Below, piece by piece: positions 12,390-22,836 of a stretch of 64,000 nucleotides of DNA. The first letter of the stretch is position 1. Each line of letters starts with the position of its first letter. Position numbers and translations under genes: made by a program. Source of the stretch: Zymoseptoria tritici IPO323 (Eukaryota > Ascomycota > Dothideomycetes > Mycosphaerellales > Mycosphaerellaceae); the NCBI RefSeq assembly GCF_000219625.1, contig NC_018217.1, positions 124,001 through 188,000 of the forward strand, written 5' to 3'. The notes under the pieces were generated by a model. It was given only the letters and a program-made list of their open reading frames with translations. It was not told the origin of the DNA and did not search any database.

Positions 12390-13210
12390 ATGTCTGTGGT
12401 ATGTAATGATAGACTACAGTCTCCTACTTGACCCGACATGTCACTCGCTGACATCTCCAGGACTCCATCAACCAAATCATACTCGACCCCAGATACCACG
12501 AACCTCTCGTACTCGTCAAGGCCGTACGCAATGGGCTCGTCTATGGGACCAAGATTCGATTTCCGCATGCGCTTGTGTTAGTCTCCCTATTCGGCTCGGG
12601 CACCACGCAGCAAAAGATCAAAAAGATTCTCCAGCTCACTCGGGACCATGCCTTTGTCCTCGCCAAATTCGCTTTCTTCTACAAGCTCATCTGCATGGTG
12701 CTGAAGCGGGCCAATCGCGGCAAGGAACAAGCGGTCCACAGCTTCGTCGCGGGGCTATCCTGCGGGTATTGGGTCTTTGGTCGCAGCGCGGTCGCATCCT
12801 CAAGCGTGGTGCAGCAGATGGTGATGTATGCCATGGGCCGAGTTATGATGGGACTGGCCAGGCTCGTTGTACAGGCACCGGGCGAGAAGTCTGCCACAAT
12901 CGCTACCCATGAGGGAAGAGACTGGCGCGGGTCTCTCCTTCGTGCCGGTTGGCCTGTCTCTGCCAGTCTGTGTTGGGGGGTCGTCATGTGGCTATTCACG
13001 TGGCACCCAGAGGTGCTGCAGCCTACATTGCGAAACAGCTTGACAGATATGTACGTCGTCCGTCTTGTTGCACTCGAAAGGCTCACTCTCGCTCTTCTTA
13101 TTGATCAACACCCCCGCGAGCAGCACGCTGACGATTCTGGTGGCAATTCTAGATATGTGAACTCGGAGAAATGGGACGGCTTGGGCACTTTGCTGCTGAG
13201 AAATCATTGA
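12390..13210 (+). CDS. peroxisomal membrane protein 4 (PMP24 family)
   Basis: Exons: 12390-12398 (only Met-Ser-Val), from 12461 to about 13050, and a last exon from about 13153 to the TGA at 13208-13210. The product begins with 'AVRNGLVYGTKIRFPHAL', the hallmark of PMP4/PMP24, and continues with 'FAFFYKLI', 'HSFVAGL', 'GYWVFG' and a C-terminal 'WLFTWHPEVLQPTL'. Three to four hydrophobic segments fit a Tim17-like multi-pass peroxisomal membrane protein. Its role in peroxisomes is poorly defined. The position inside a polyketide cluster could mean a duplicated peroxisome-linked copy or a housekeeping gene caught between tailoring genes; the sequence cannot tell which. Confidence 0.88.
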
Positions 13211-14258
13211 GCAATTGGGTATGAGAAGTATGAGACGTGGAAAAGAACGTGGCAAAAGGTTTGCGATAGACGGCGTGCATCCATCCGGTCTTGACTGCAT
13301 CGAGATCGATACCTCTACTTCCGAATGGGTATCCCACAATGACTACTACCGTCCGTCTCAATTGTAAGATCTGTACCGCGTTCCCCTGTCGCGGTTTGTT
13401 CCCGTACGCATTGATCGATCTTTAATGCGATGTCGATCTGGGACAGTTGCGTGGCTCCTCTGCGACTCGTTGTACAAAAGGCAAGTTCTCGTGAGTGTTG
13501 CGATCGTCAGTCAGCCACCGTGTATGCACTATGACCGTGAACGGCGTAATTGTAGTTGCAGTGATGTTACGAGTAGGTTTTGCTCAGACTAACCAATGGC
13601 ATGGGCCGCCACCATCGTCGATAACACAAGTCGATGCGGAGGTCCTCCACCCGCACAAAGTGTTGGCGTCGCAAGAGTGTTTCAAGGGCGATCCGAAGAG
13701 GGTGAAGTCCTGGTAAGCTTCCGAGGGCCTCGTATCCACGACTCATGGGGGCGTACATATGTGCCGCATAGTATGGATGGGTATCTATGACAGGATCTTT
13801 GCATCATTCCTGTCGAAGCCCACCCACTGACCCGCGATGAGGAGTGGACGATTCATTGAGCTGCCGAGTCGTGAATCACCGCGCGTCTGGAGACGTCTTT
13901 TTTGCTGCTCGTATACTTGTACATGCGAACGCTCCACGAGTCGGGACTATATATGCCACGCTCCGAACCCTGGTAACCGGCACTGCAGAAGATCGGCGCT
14001 GCAGAAGATCGACGCTGCAAGGAATAGTCCAACGCCGCCGCACGCAGCTGCGAGCCGTGTGGCGTTCAGTGGGACCATCGGGGGCGAGCCGCAGTGAAAG
14101 CAAACCTACTTGTGACCTCACAGTGCTTTGGAGCCCTGGCTAGGATCAGGACAAACGTTCTTGCACTTTGGCATTGCTGGATACCTAGGTAGTTCTTAAC
14201 CACAATCTCGTCATCACGTTACATTAATCACCTTCAACACAATACCGCGATCAATCCA
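13211..14258. other. gene-free stretch between convergent genes
   Basis: About 1 kb between the convergent 3' ends of the PMP4-like gene and the P450. A 16-bp unit is repeated twice in tandem near 13982-14014 (CTGCAGAAGATCGRCG). No convincing coding sequence. Confidence 0.45.
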
Positions 14259-16037
14259 TCAAACCACGACATCCTGCACCAACGCGCGGATTCCCAAACT
14301 TCCTTTCTTCGGCCTTGGCTTGAAGCTTGCCCGGACAAGATCAACGTCGGACCTATCCGTCTCAAAAAGGGTGAGGTCGAAACGCCTGACAACATTTGCA
14401 ATGCCCAGAGTCATAATGGCGTAGGCCATTTGCTGGCCAATGCATACGCGAGTTCCCTTTCCGAACGTCACCAAGTGTTTCTTGAGATTCGGGTGGGTGA
14501 CGGGATCCATCCATCGCTCGGGGATGTATTCCATGGGGTTGGGAAATACTTCGGTATCGTGCATGACGGTCAACGCTTGGGTGGCGACCATGTATCCAGG
14601 AGGAATAACCCTGTCCCCAAGCGTCAATGGCTCACGAGGGACACGAGGAAGTCGAGTAGGAGTCCCATAAGCCAAGCGAAATGCTGTAATGCGAAGTTAG
14701 CGGCCAACACAATGCTAGGCTCCATGCTACATTCACGGACCTTCTTCTACGCAAGCCGTGAGATATGGCAAAGCCTCCAGCGTGGAGAGTTCTGGGGCCG
14801 CATCCTTGGTATCGGGCCATGTGGCCGTCAGCTCGTCTTTCAGCCTCTTGTGTACAGCCGGATCGTTGAGGATTCGAAACGTAGCTCTCTCCAGCGCCGT
14901 CTTACTCGTTTCCAGCCCGGCGGAGACGACGCCCAGTCCTTCGCTGACAAGACGTGCTTGCCTTCGCTCCGTATCGGGCAAATCCGAGTGGTACAGCTCA
15001 TACATGATGTTTTGATTCTCCCCCTGAAGCGGCTTGAAGTCTGGTGACTTGATGCGATTGACGTTAGACTCGATTTCCTGTGACGAGGTCACTAGTGTTC
15101 AATATTGGACTCAGGAACTGTTTCCAAATAGCGTACGTTGAGGAAATCCATTGCTCCGCTCAATGCCGGGACCATGATCCTGATCAGCCAGGGCGGCATG
15201 TAGTAGAGGACCATGCCGATGACCGGAAAATGGGGCACAGTGTCCATAATGTCTGCGAAGACGTCAACCTGCTCTAGCAACGGACACTGGAAGTTGACGG
15301 CGGTGTTGACCCAATTATACTCTCTGTGGAAAGCATAGTGCGCTATCGTATCGGCCACGAGACTGCGAATCTGTTACCTCTGCTCCACCCCAAGACAAGG
15401 CTTCCCACCCGATAACTTACCATCCCCACATGTCGCCCAAATTCAGAACCTTCTCCTTCCCGGCAAACTCGCGCTGCACGCGTTGACACATGCTGTTCAG
15501 GCGTTCCTGGATGTACGGTGCGAATGAAGCCACCCGCGACTTGGAAAAGTATGGGTTGAGAGCAGCTCTTCGTCGGCGGTGAAGATTATGATCGGGAGTC
15601 GCAAAGACAGAGTTTGGCTGGCCAGCACGCCATTTCAGGTGCTCGGGCTTGTCGTGATGGAGCTGGAACGAGTAGATCGAGTCGTAGTGTCGGAAGTCGT
15701 TGACGTGTATCTCCCATGGAGTGATGCGCACGAACGGGCCTTTTCAGATGGGATTATCAGCTTCTGTCGGCGGGTCTTGGTGCAGGAACTTGATTGTAGT
15801 ACCGTATTCTTGGTGGAGTTCGTCGATATGGAATGCAAATTGAGAGCCGCCTTTGTAGATGAATTCGTAGTAGAATTCATACCAACTGCTGGCGGCAGCG
15901 AGCTTTGGGCCAGGGAACTTGGACAGCGGGCTGAAGTATACTCGATATAAAAGTACACCGCCGTAGAGAAGCGCAATTGTGAGAAGGACGTGGGTCAAGC
16001 CAATCGAGCGGTTGATCACGGCCTCGAGTATAGCCAT
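14259..16037 (-). CDS. cytochrome P450 monooxygenase
   Basis: About five exons on the minus strand. Start chosen at Met 16037 ('MAILEAVINRSIG'), placing a membrane anchor ('LLTIALLYGGVLLY') just before the proline hinge 'FPGPK'; an in-frame Met at 16109 adds 24 residues. I see the I-helix 'SAGLETSKTAL', the K-helix ExxR formed across an intron near 14690-14745 (E-A-F-R), the PERF-like 'PERW', and the heme-binding loop 'FGKGTRVCIG' with the Cys ligand. The N-terminal half ('SSWYEFYYEF', 'ITPWEIHVND') resembles fungal class E group IV-like P450s such as trichodiene oxygenase relatives. All key residues are present, so it should be active at the ER membrane, probably hydroxylating or coupling the cluster product. 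Confidence 0.92.
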
Positions 16038-16749
16038 AATTGGAAAGATGTTGCACACGAAGAGCTGAGCGGGCTCGAAGGCCTGGATGTCGAAGAGCTC
16101 AGCGTTCAAAAATACTCCGAACTGATCATGCGAGCTATACAGTCCGAGTCAGTAGCAGCTATCGCGACTCGTTCCTCCCTACTGACGCCATATGATCAAA
16201 TTGATTCATTGCAGCATGTGTTTCAAGCGCTGCCAACGTACGACAAGGGCATTGTTTGCAGATCTTTACCACGCTTCCAATCATCGATCGCTCGCTATAC
16301 GTTCAAGGGTGGTAGGGCCTCGGTTGGAACGGCACGTCTTCGACTCAGGTGCACTGCCGAATCAGGTACTCCGGAAAAGACAAGAGCAGGATTTGGGGCA
16401 AACCGAGGAAGGCAAGATCCATAGTCTCGCGAACATTCATAGAACCGTACTCTCGTCATTACTACAGAGCCTGCCTACCGACATACTGCAGTGAACAAGC
16501 ACAGTACCGTTACGATGTAATTTGCCTCAGAGGCATTGTTCAGTATGCTGAGTGTTCATGACCGGCTTCGGGAAATTGTCTCTCTAACGTCTTAAGAGTC
16601 TGTATTGTACTGAGTCGGTCGATCTTGGTCAGAACCTCCTCGTTCTGTACTACCGCAAGTGTGTTCATATGCAGCGCTGTAGTCTTCAGCGACCGTCTCA
16701 TCCTCGTTCTCATCATGGACAGCTGCTCGAGCTTTCAATGGTTCTTTCC
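16038..16749. other. intergenic
   Basis: Promoter of the P450 gene and the 3' region of the minus-strand multicopper oxidase. No other feature seen. Confidence 0.4.
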
Positions 16750-18914
16750 TTAGTCCAAAGGTCCATACCTGACCGGCGGGATGAAGTCGGCATGTACCAT
16801 GTTCCTGACCTCATCCGGTACCGGCGCCATGGACTCAACACCCTCTAATAGAACGACTTGCTGGCCCGAGCCAAAGTGATGGATCCGGTGACAGTGAAGC
16901 ATGCTTGCCGCTGGGAATGTGATCTGGTAGCGGATGACCGTCCACGCTCCGGCTCCTTCATTCAAACGACATCCATCTCGCAATGGCGGGTCATGAAAGT
17001 TGAAGTTCTTTCGGTAGTCTTCATGACCCAAAGCTTCCTCCACGGTGTCGAATGGGAAGCCACCCTCACCCATGCCTGGACCAGGTTAGTCGAGGACAAT
17101 ACGCTCAACAAGTACAGCACTGACCTATAATGAACGCTTTCATGTTGTGCTTGTGGAAAGGGTGCATGGCCGTCACCTGCTGATCATTCTCGAAGATAAT
17201 GTCCACGACGGAACCATTGTGCATGGTACCCGGAGAGCCATACGTAGTGTTGCCGCGAGAGTCGAAGTTCCACAGGACCGGCGGCAAAGACTGTCGGAAG
17301 CCCTGATGTGGCGAAGAGTGCAGCACCCAGGTCGAAGGGCCGGTCATCTTGACTATGAACTTCAATGTCGTATCTGAGCGTAGTGGCGGTGGACGAGCTG
17401 GGAAAGGCGCAAGTGCCGTCTCGTTCATCTTTTTGGAGTTTTCAGAAATCAGTGTGCCGTTGAGATGGACCCAAGGCTTCGTCAATGGTACGGTGGTGTT
17501 GGTCGCATCGGCGTGTCCCTGTAGAGCAGATCAGGTTTGGTAAGACTGTAGTCAGAGGGCGGTGAAGAGTGACTTACACCGTGACGGTGATATCTGAGAA
17601 GACCGATGCCCTGGACGATTTGCTGTGGACTCAGCGAAGTCAAGCGAATGGCGTAGTCCTTCGGTGATTTATCCATCTTGACCAATATGCTGATCTCTGG
17701 GTCAGTCAAAGCGTTCCCAAAGCTATTCAGCGTCCTTACCTGATTCGTTCCCCAAGATTCACGTTGATCTGATTGACCTTTTGGGGAGATACAAATTCAC
17801 CGTCGGCCGCGACGACATAGAACTCATGCTCATCGATGCTGATAGACAGCTCGTGATGAGCACCTGCGTGACGTTGTCAGCAACCCAATCCGTGTTTCAA
17901 CATTCGAAGGTCAATACCCGAGTGAATAAAGTTGATCCAGACCCAATCTTCGCGTTCTTGCTGTTGAACAACCTCCATCGGCGGGTTGGTCGGCTCGCAC
18001 TCGAGTGGATTCGTAAACTCGTAGCCGGGGACCTTGTAGATGCATCCCAGGTCGTTGCGATCGGGCCCACCGGCGTCTTCAATGTCCCGAGCTGAATGGC
18101 AGTATGTTTGTGCTCTGTCGTTCAATGTCAAGGAATTCGAACACCAAGGGGCAAACCCTGTGTCGCGGTACTGGATGAGGAGAATGTCCATTCCTTCCGC
18201 GTTCCAATCGCTCGTAACGATATGGCGAGGATTTTCTTCGGCTTTCTTCATGGCCGCGAGGTCTTCCTTGGAGTCTGATATAAGCTCGTATGGTCGTTCG
18301 CGTGACTCCGCGGGGATGATCCAGATGGGACCACGCATTCCCTACGTAGTCGCTCTACGGTCAGCGAGGACTTGAGAAGTGGGGGAATTGGTACCTACAT
18401 CTGCGAAAGCTGGGCCGAAGTGCCCGTGGTAGAAATAGGAGCCGTACTGATTCTGAGCAGTCCAGCGATAGGTGTAATTGTCTCGGGGTTGGATGGAAAA
18501 CTGTTGGAGCTGAGATTAGAGCCAGACCTGTAGACGATGATTGAAGCGAAGGCTGACCTGCGTTACTCCTGGGACCCCGTCGTTCCACGGGTGGTCGACC
18601 TGATAGACTCCATGCCAATGCATCGTGGTCTCGATGGCAAGCGAATTGGTGACGAAAACTTCCATTTCATCGCCCTCGCGGACTGTAATGAGTGGGCCCG
18701 GGCTTTGACCATTGATGTAATACTTGGGCCGACCGTGGCCATCTGCACAATCATCGTCGTGTCAGGGCAGTAGAGCATGAGCACCGTTTGGCAAGACCAG
18801 AGTCTTACCCATTTCCCCCCAGGCGGAGGTAACCGTCATGTTGTATCGCCAGACGTGTTTCGCTTGGACGTTCAAAGCCCAGAGCAGGCTCGCAAAGACT
18901 TTGATCGACTGCAT
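16750..18914 (-). CDS. secreted multicopper oxidase (laccase-like), complete copper sites
   Basis: A multi-exon gene with start at 18912-18914 and stop at 16750-16752. The N-terminus 'MQSIKVFASLLWALNVQA' is a signal peptide. All four copper motifs are present: HWHG ('TTMHWHGVYQ'), HGH ('SYFYHGHFG'), HPFHKH, and HCHRIHH near the C-terminus, so all ten His/Cys copper ligands are kept. The residue at the axial position of the type 1 copper (fifth after the last His) is Gln ('HHFGSGQQ'), where laccases have Met, Leu or Phe. The enzyme should oxidise phenols with O2 outside the cell or in the secretory path, giving radical coupling of the cluster product. It is divergent from the second oxidase with an 865-bp shared promoter. 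Introns I can see lie near 18340-18400, 18505-18560 and 18740-18815, among others. Confidence 0.9.
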
Positions 18915-19779
18915 CTTGCAGGTGGAACGCGGTGACCGGTCTTAGGGAGTTTGATGAGGGCCTCGACAGAAGCTGATTTGAGCAAAGTCTTCGAGAGAGG
19001 GCTTGGTGTCTGGCTGCTCGGAAGACTTATTCACCAGATAGCAGTCCGTAGGAATGGCTAAGACGGAGGAAGTGGCGACAAGATCATGCGTCAGAAGGAG
19101 CCACACCCTCATAGAGTATAGGATCCTCAGAGTTTCGAGTTCCACGTAGCTAAACGCATTGGCATTACTCCCCGTCAGCCGTGGCGCCTCCACACGACAC
19201 GATTCATGAAAGCTGGTTGAAACAATGATCATCGACGATGGATGTAGACCTGTGAGTATTGAGTGTGTACGAAGGGACAATAATGATATGCCTCGTACAA
19301 GGCATGTTGTGCCGATCAGCGTGACTCGCGTCAACAGGATTTTCACCAATGCCGGCATATATCGAGCGCCCCGCCGCTGCGGCACTATAACCGCACGATA
19401 GAAGCTTGATCCCGGTCGATCAGCGTCGGCACATGCAACGTGGTGCGGCTCAAGCGCGCCATGAGTCGGTCAGAGCTTGTCGTCTGGAGGGACCACACCA
19501 TCTCGATTTCTTCGTCCAAGCAGAGAGCCGATCTCACGATATCCGGGCATGCCTGCAATATGACAATCACGTCTCGCATCAGGTCAGCCGCATCCCAATT
19601 GCCCCCGTGAGTTGATTGGATCGATTGGTGCGATGTGCGCTTCAGCTCAAATGGCATGACTGGCCGTGCTTTTGCCCTCGGCCGTCGTTGCATCGACCGG
19701 GCCTTATCAGAACTGCAGTCGCTGTGTTTTCCAGTTTTGCAGCAACTCTTTGGGCGGAATCTGCACCTGGCTTTGCAGA
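18915..19779. promoter_or_regulatory. divergent promoter of the two multicopper oxidases
   Basis: An 865-bp gap between divergent starts. It contains two exact copies of CGATCAGCGT (19313-19322 and 19417-19426); the first continues into GACTC, much like the copy at 8432 in the PKS promoter. This supports co-regulation of the oxidase pair with the PKS. Confidence 0.5.
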
Positions 19780-22209
19780 ATGGAACACAAGTACGAAATC
19801 ATCGTCGACAAGGCGGCCAACCCGATCGCAACCACAAGAAAGCGAGGATCTTGGTCCCTCCGAGGAAGTGTTCTTCCCTTCATCACTGCCACGACGCTCT
19901 TGCTCTGGGGAGCTCGAGAGATCGTGCAGTGGAACGGCGTGATCATCGCAGACTGCAATGGATCTGAGATTGAAGCATCTGTTCGCCCCGTCGCACAAGT
20001 CGTGAGGCGCTACAACATCACTGTCGGAGTCAAATGGTTGAATCTTGGTGAGTGGCGGAATCTATCTCCTGGCGGCAACATCTATTGACGTCGGTGCAGA
20101 TGGAGGCCGCTGGCGTCCTGGATTCGTATGCAACGGCGAATCCCCGTGTCCGACTCTCAATGCGAGGGAGGGGGATCAGATTGAGCTCCATACTACCAAT
20201 GATCTGCCAACACAGCTGTCGATCCACTGGTCAGAGACTGCACGAATTTCTCAGATACCATTGCATCCGCTAACTTTGTGGTCAGGTCTGGCATGACTCA
20301 CCAGAGGTTTGGGTATGTAGATGGCCGATGGCATTCCCTCAGGAGTAACACTGACCACCTATGCAGGTTTGAGAACGACGGTACAGGCGGCCTCAACCAA
20401 TGGGCAATGCTTCCTCGTAGCAACTGGACTTCGCATTTTGACACAAGCGGACACTGGGGCTTGAACTGGTATGCTGATCACACGGGCGCAGGGGTTGCGG
20501 ATGTAAGTTATCTATCATGTCCCTCGTAGTCGCCTGTGGGCTCGATCCTGGCACTGACACGATGTAGGGTGTCTACGGGACCGTCTGGACCGCACCATCG
20601 CCTTCCCGACCGCGTCCGTACACATTGATCGCGGGATCTCCTGTTCATGTCCGTCTGATCCAAGAAGCAGAGGATGACATACAGCACATGGTTTTATGGA
20701 ATTCCGACTTCCGCACCGCGGACTGGAAGATTCAGAAAATGAAAGCCAAGGGAACTGGACTGTCGTGCTACAAGTCTATCCTGGTCAACGGTTTGTCAGA
20801 CACGTTCACTTCGGAGGAGACTCGGCTGACAAACTCCAGGCAAGGGCCGTGTGTTCTGCAAGAATCCCAACTACAATACTATCGATGGACACGAGCTCGA
20901 CGATGCTGGATGCGCCGTGACGCCCGGCATCGAGCCCGATGCCTGTACGCCATCTTTGGCTGATTTCACGGTACGAGTTCTGCTCAACATACCCAGTAGG
21001 GAGAGACGGCTGACTGACTTGGAATCCAGGTGATTGAAACCCATGGCAAGGAGTACATCATGCTCAACCTCATCAACGTTGGCTTCGAACACGCACTGAA
21101 GTGGAGTGTTGACAATCATCGAGTCTGGGTCGTCGCGAACGATGCTGGGTTCATTGAGCCACAATTGGTCGATGTGGGGCTCCCCTTTCTGAGTCTGTAG
21201 ATGCCATGATTGCTGACGAGGCCGTAGACCGTCTACATCACCAACGGAGCACGCGTGACCGTGCTGCTCAAATTGGATCAAGATCCAGACGATTACGCTA
21301 TCCGTATCGCTTCTACCAGCAAGCTGCAGAATCTGGAAGGCTATGCCCTCCTGCGCTACCCGGTACGTGCTTTTGTATACACCCGGAGCTTCTCCCCTTG
21401 CTGATTGCACAACCTGAAGGCAAAACGCTATCCAATTTACGGCCAGCCAATGGCTCTTCCTTCCATCAGAGCCAACACCAAGACTTGTCTCAATCCTGAT
21501 AGCTCAGTTCCTCACGGGTGCCACGAATTTGACGAGTATACTGCCCGTCCATTCCCAGCTCAGATCCCAGACAAGACAAGCAACAAGACGTTGCTCTGGA
21601 CAGCGGGAAGTCAGCCTTCCAAGTACGAACAACACGTCACAGAATATTATGTGAATGAGAAGCCCTGGCAACTCTTCCGTGCCGCTATGGAACCAGTCTA
21701 CTTTACCAAAGATGCAGCCAGCGTGGCCAAGCCTATCCAGGCGGGTCTCCCCATCGGCACCGTTGTGGACTTGATCGTGCAAAACACCCTCAACGAGACG
21801 ATTCCACTTTACAAGCACGGCAACCCAACCTTCCATCTGGGTTCGCGAGCTTTCGAAAAGTTCGAATGGAGCTCCATTCAGGATGCGCTTGAGCACCATG
21901 CCGATATTAACATCAACGATCCGGCTCTTGCTGTCGTGCACGACCTTCCCCCACTTGGTTGGTTGGCCATTCGCTGGAGAGTCACACTGACGGGCGCGAC
22001 TATGTTCCACGCAGTCAAATTGCGCTATTTTGCGGTGAGTCCACATGGCGACCTAATTTTCATGATCAAGCTGACGATGTTTGCAGCTTGGTATGGCCGC
22101 TCCCATGCTCGAGGGCATCGAGACCTCGGTCAGGGGGTCCGTCTCTGAATATGCTAAGCATCAACCTCACGTGATGTTTGAACCTGGCAATGATGGTGTG
22201 TTTGGATGA
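19780..22209 (+). CDS. multicopper oxidase-like protein with most copper ligands lost
   Basis: A multi-exon gene, start 19780, stop 22207-22209. Introns seen near 20051-20098, 20312-20366, 20502-20567, 20969-21029, 21170-21227 and 22034-22086. Instead of a cleaved signal peptide there is a basic head followed by one hydrophobic segment ('VLPFITATTLLLWG'), so the protein is probably membrane-anchored. The three cupredoxin domains can be followed, but ligand motifs are altered: HWHG reads HWSG (this depends on the splice chosen near 20225-20285), HxH reads 'WYADHTG', HPFHLHG reads 'IPLYKHG', and HCHxxxHxxxxM reads 'FHAVKLRYFALGM'. The type 1 Cys and most of the ten His ligands are therefore absent, although the frame and splice sites are intact across 2.4 kb. 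It is best read as a pseudo-oxidase that partners the oxidase next door, or as a recently inactivated copy. Confidence 0.85.
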
Positions 22210-22836
22210 GAGGAGCAAGAATGGTCATCCTTCGGCCAACTGGGTCTTGGATTCGTCGATGAAAGTGCAGGACTGATACACCGATACGGAATTGGGTGGA
22301 CTGTGAGCTAGAATAACATACACAAAGGCACATGCGGTTGAATGGAAAGTCGTGCTATGGGTAATGCCCATCAGTCCTATCTGTGGCGATCTTGTAAACC
22401 CGCCTTGCGAGCATTCAAAATGCAAGATAGTTTCCCGCACAGCCTGAGGTCGAGTGGCGATGGGATCGCCATCGCCATGCCATCGACGGCGACCGCGTCG
22501 TGTAACCTGAACCCTGATTATCGCTCGTACAGGTGAGGGCTCGAGCGATGCACACTCACTACGTGACATACGAAACAGTAATACCCTCGACATTCCTCAT
22601 GCTGCCGTAATCGCCCCGGTCACGTCAAAGGATATGGACTGAGTCCCGGCCGGGGAAGCCTTGCGCGTCTGAATCGGTTGCTCAGACCCGCGCCACGAAT
22701 GAGTCGAAAAGGCACGATAATACTCGCCACACCAACTCCGATCAAATTGATAAAACTACCGAGTGTTTTACAAACGAGATCCTTCACCGCTCACCGCCTT
22801 TCATGACGCCTTGTCTCCACTTTCGTGTACAGCTTG
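22210..22836. other. intergenic, convergent 3' ends
   Basis: Lies between the stop of the pseudo-oxidase (plus) and the stop of the truncated PKS (minus). Nothing recognised. Confidence 0.4.

Noticed and set aside
12406..12912. 168-codon plus-strand frame
   Set aside because: Wrong frame over the PMP4-like gene.
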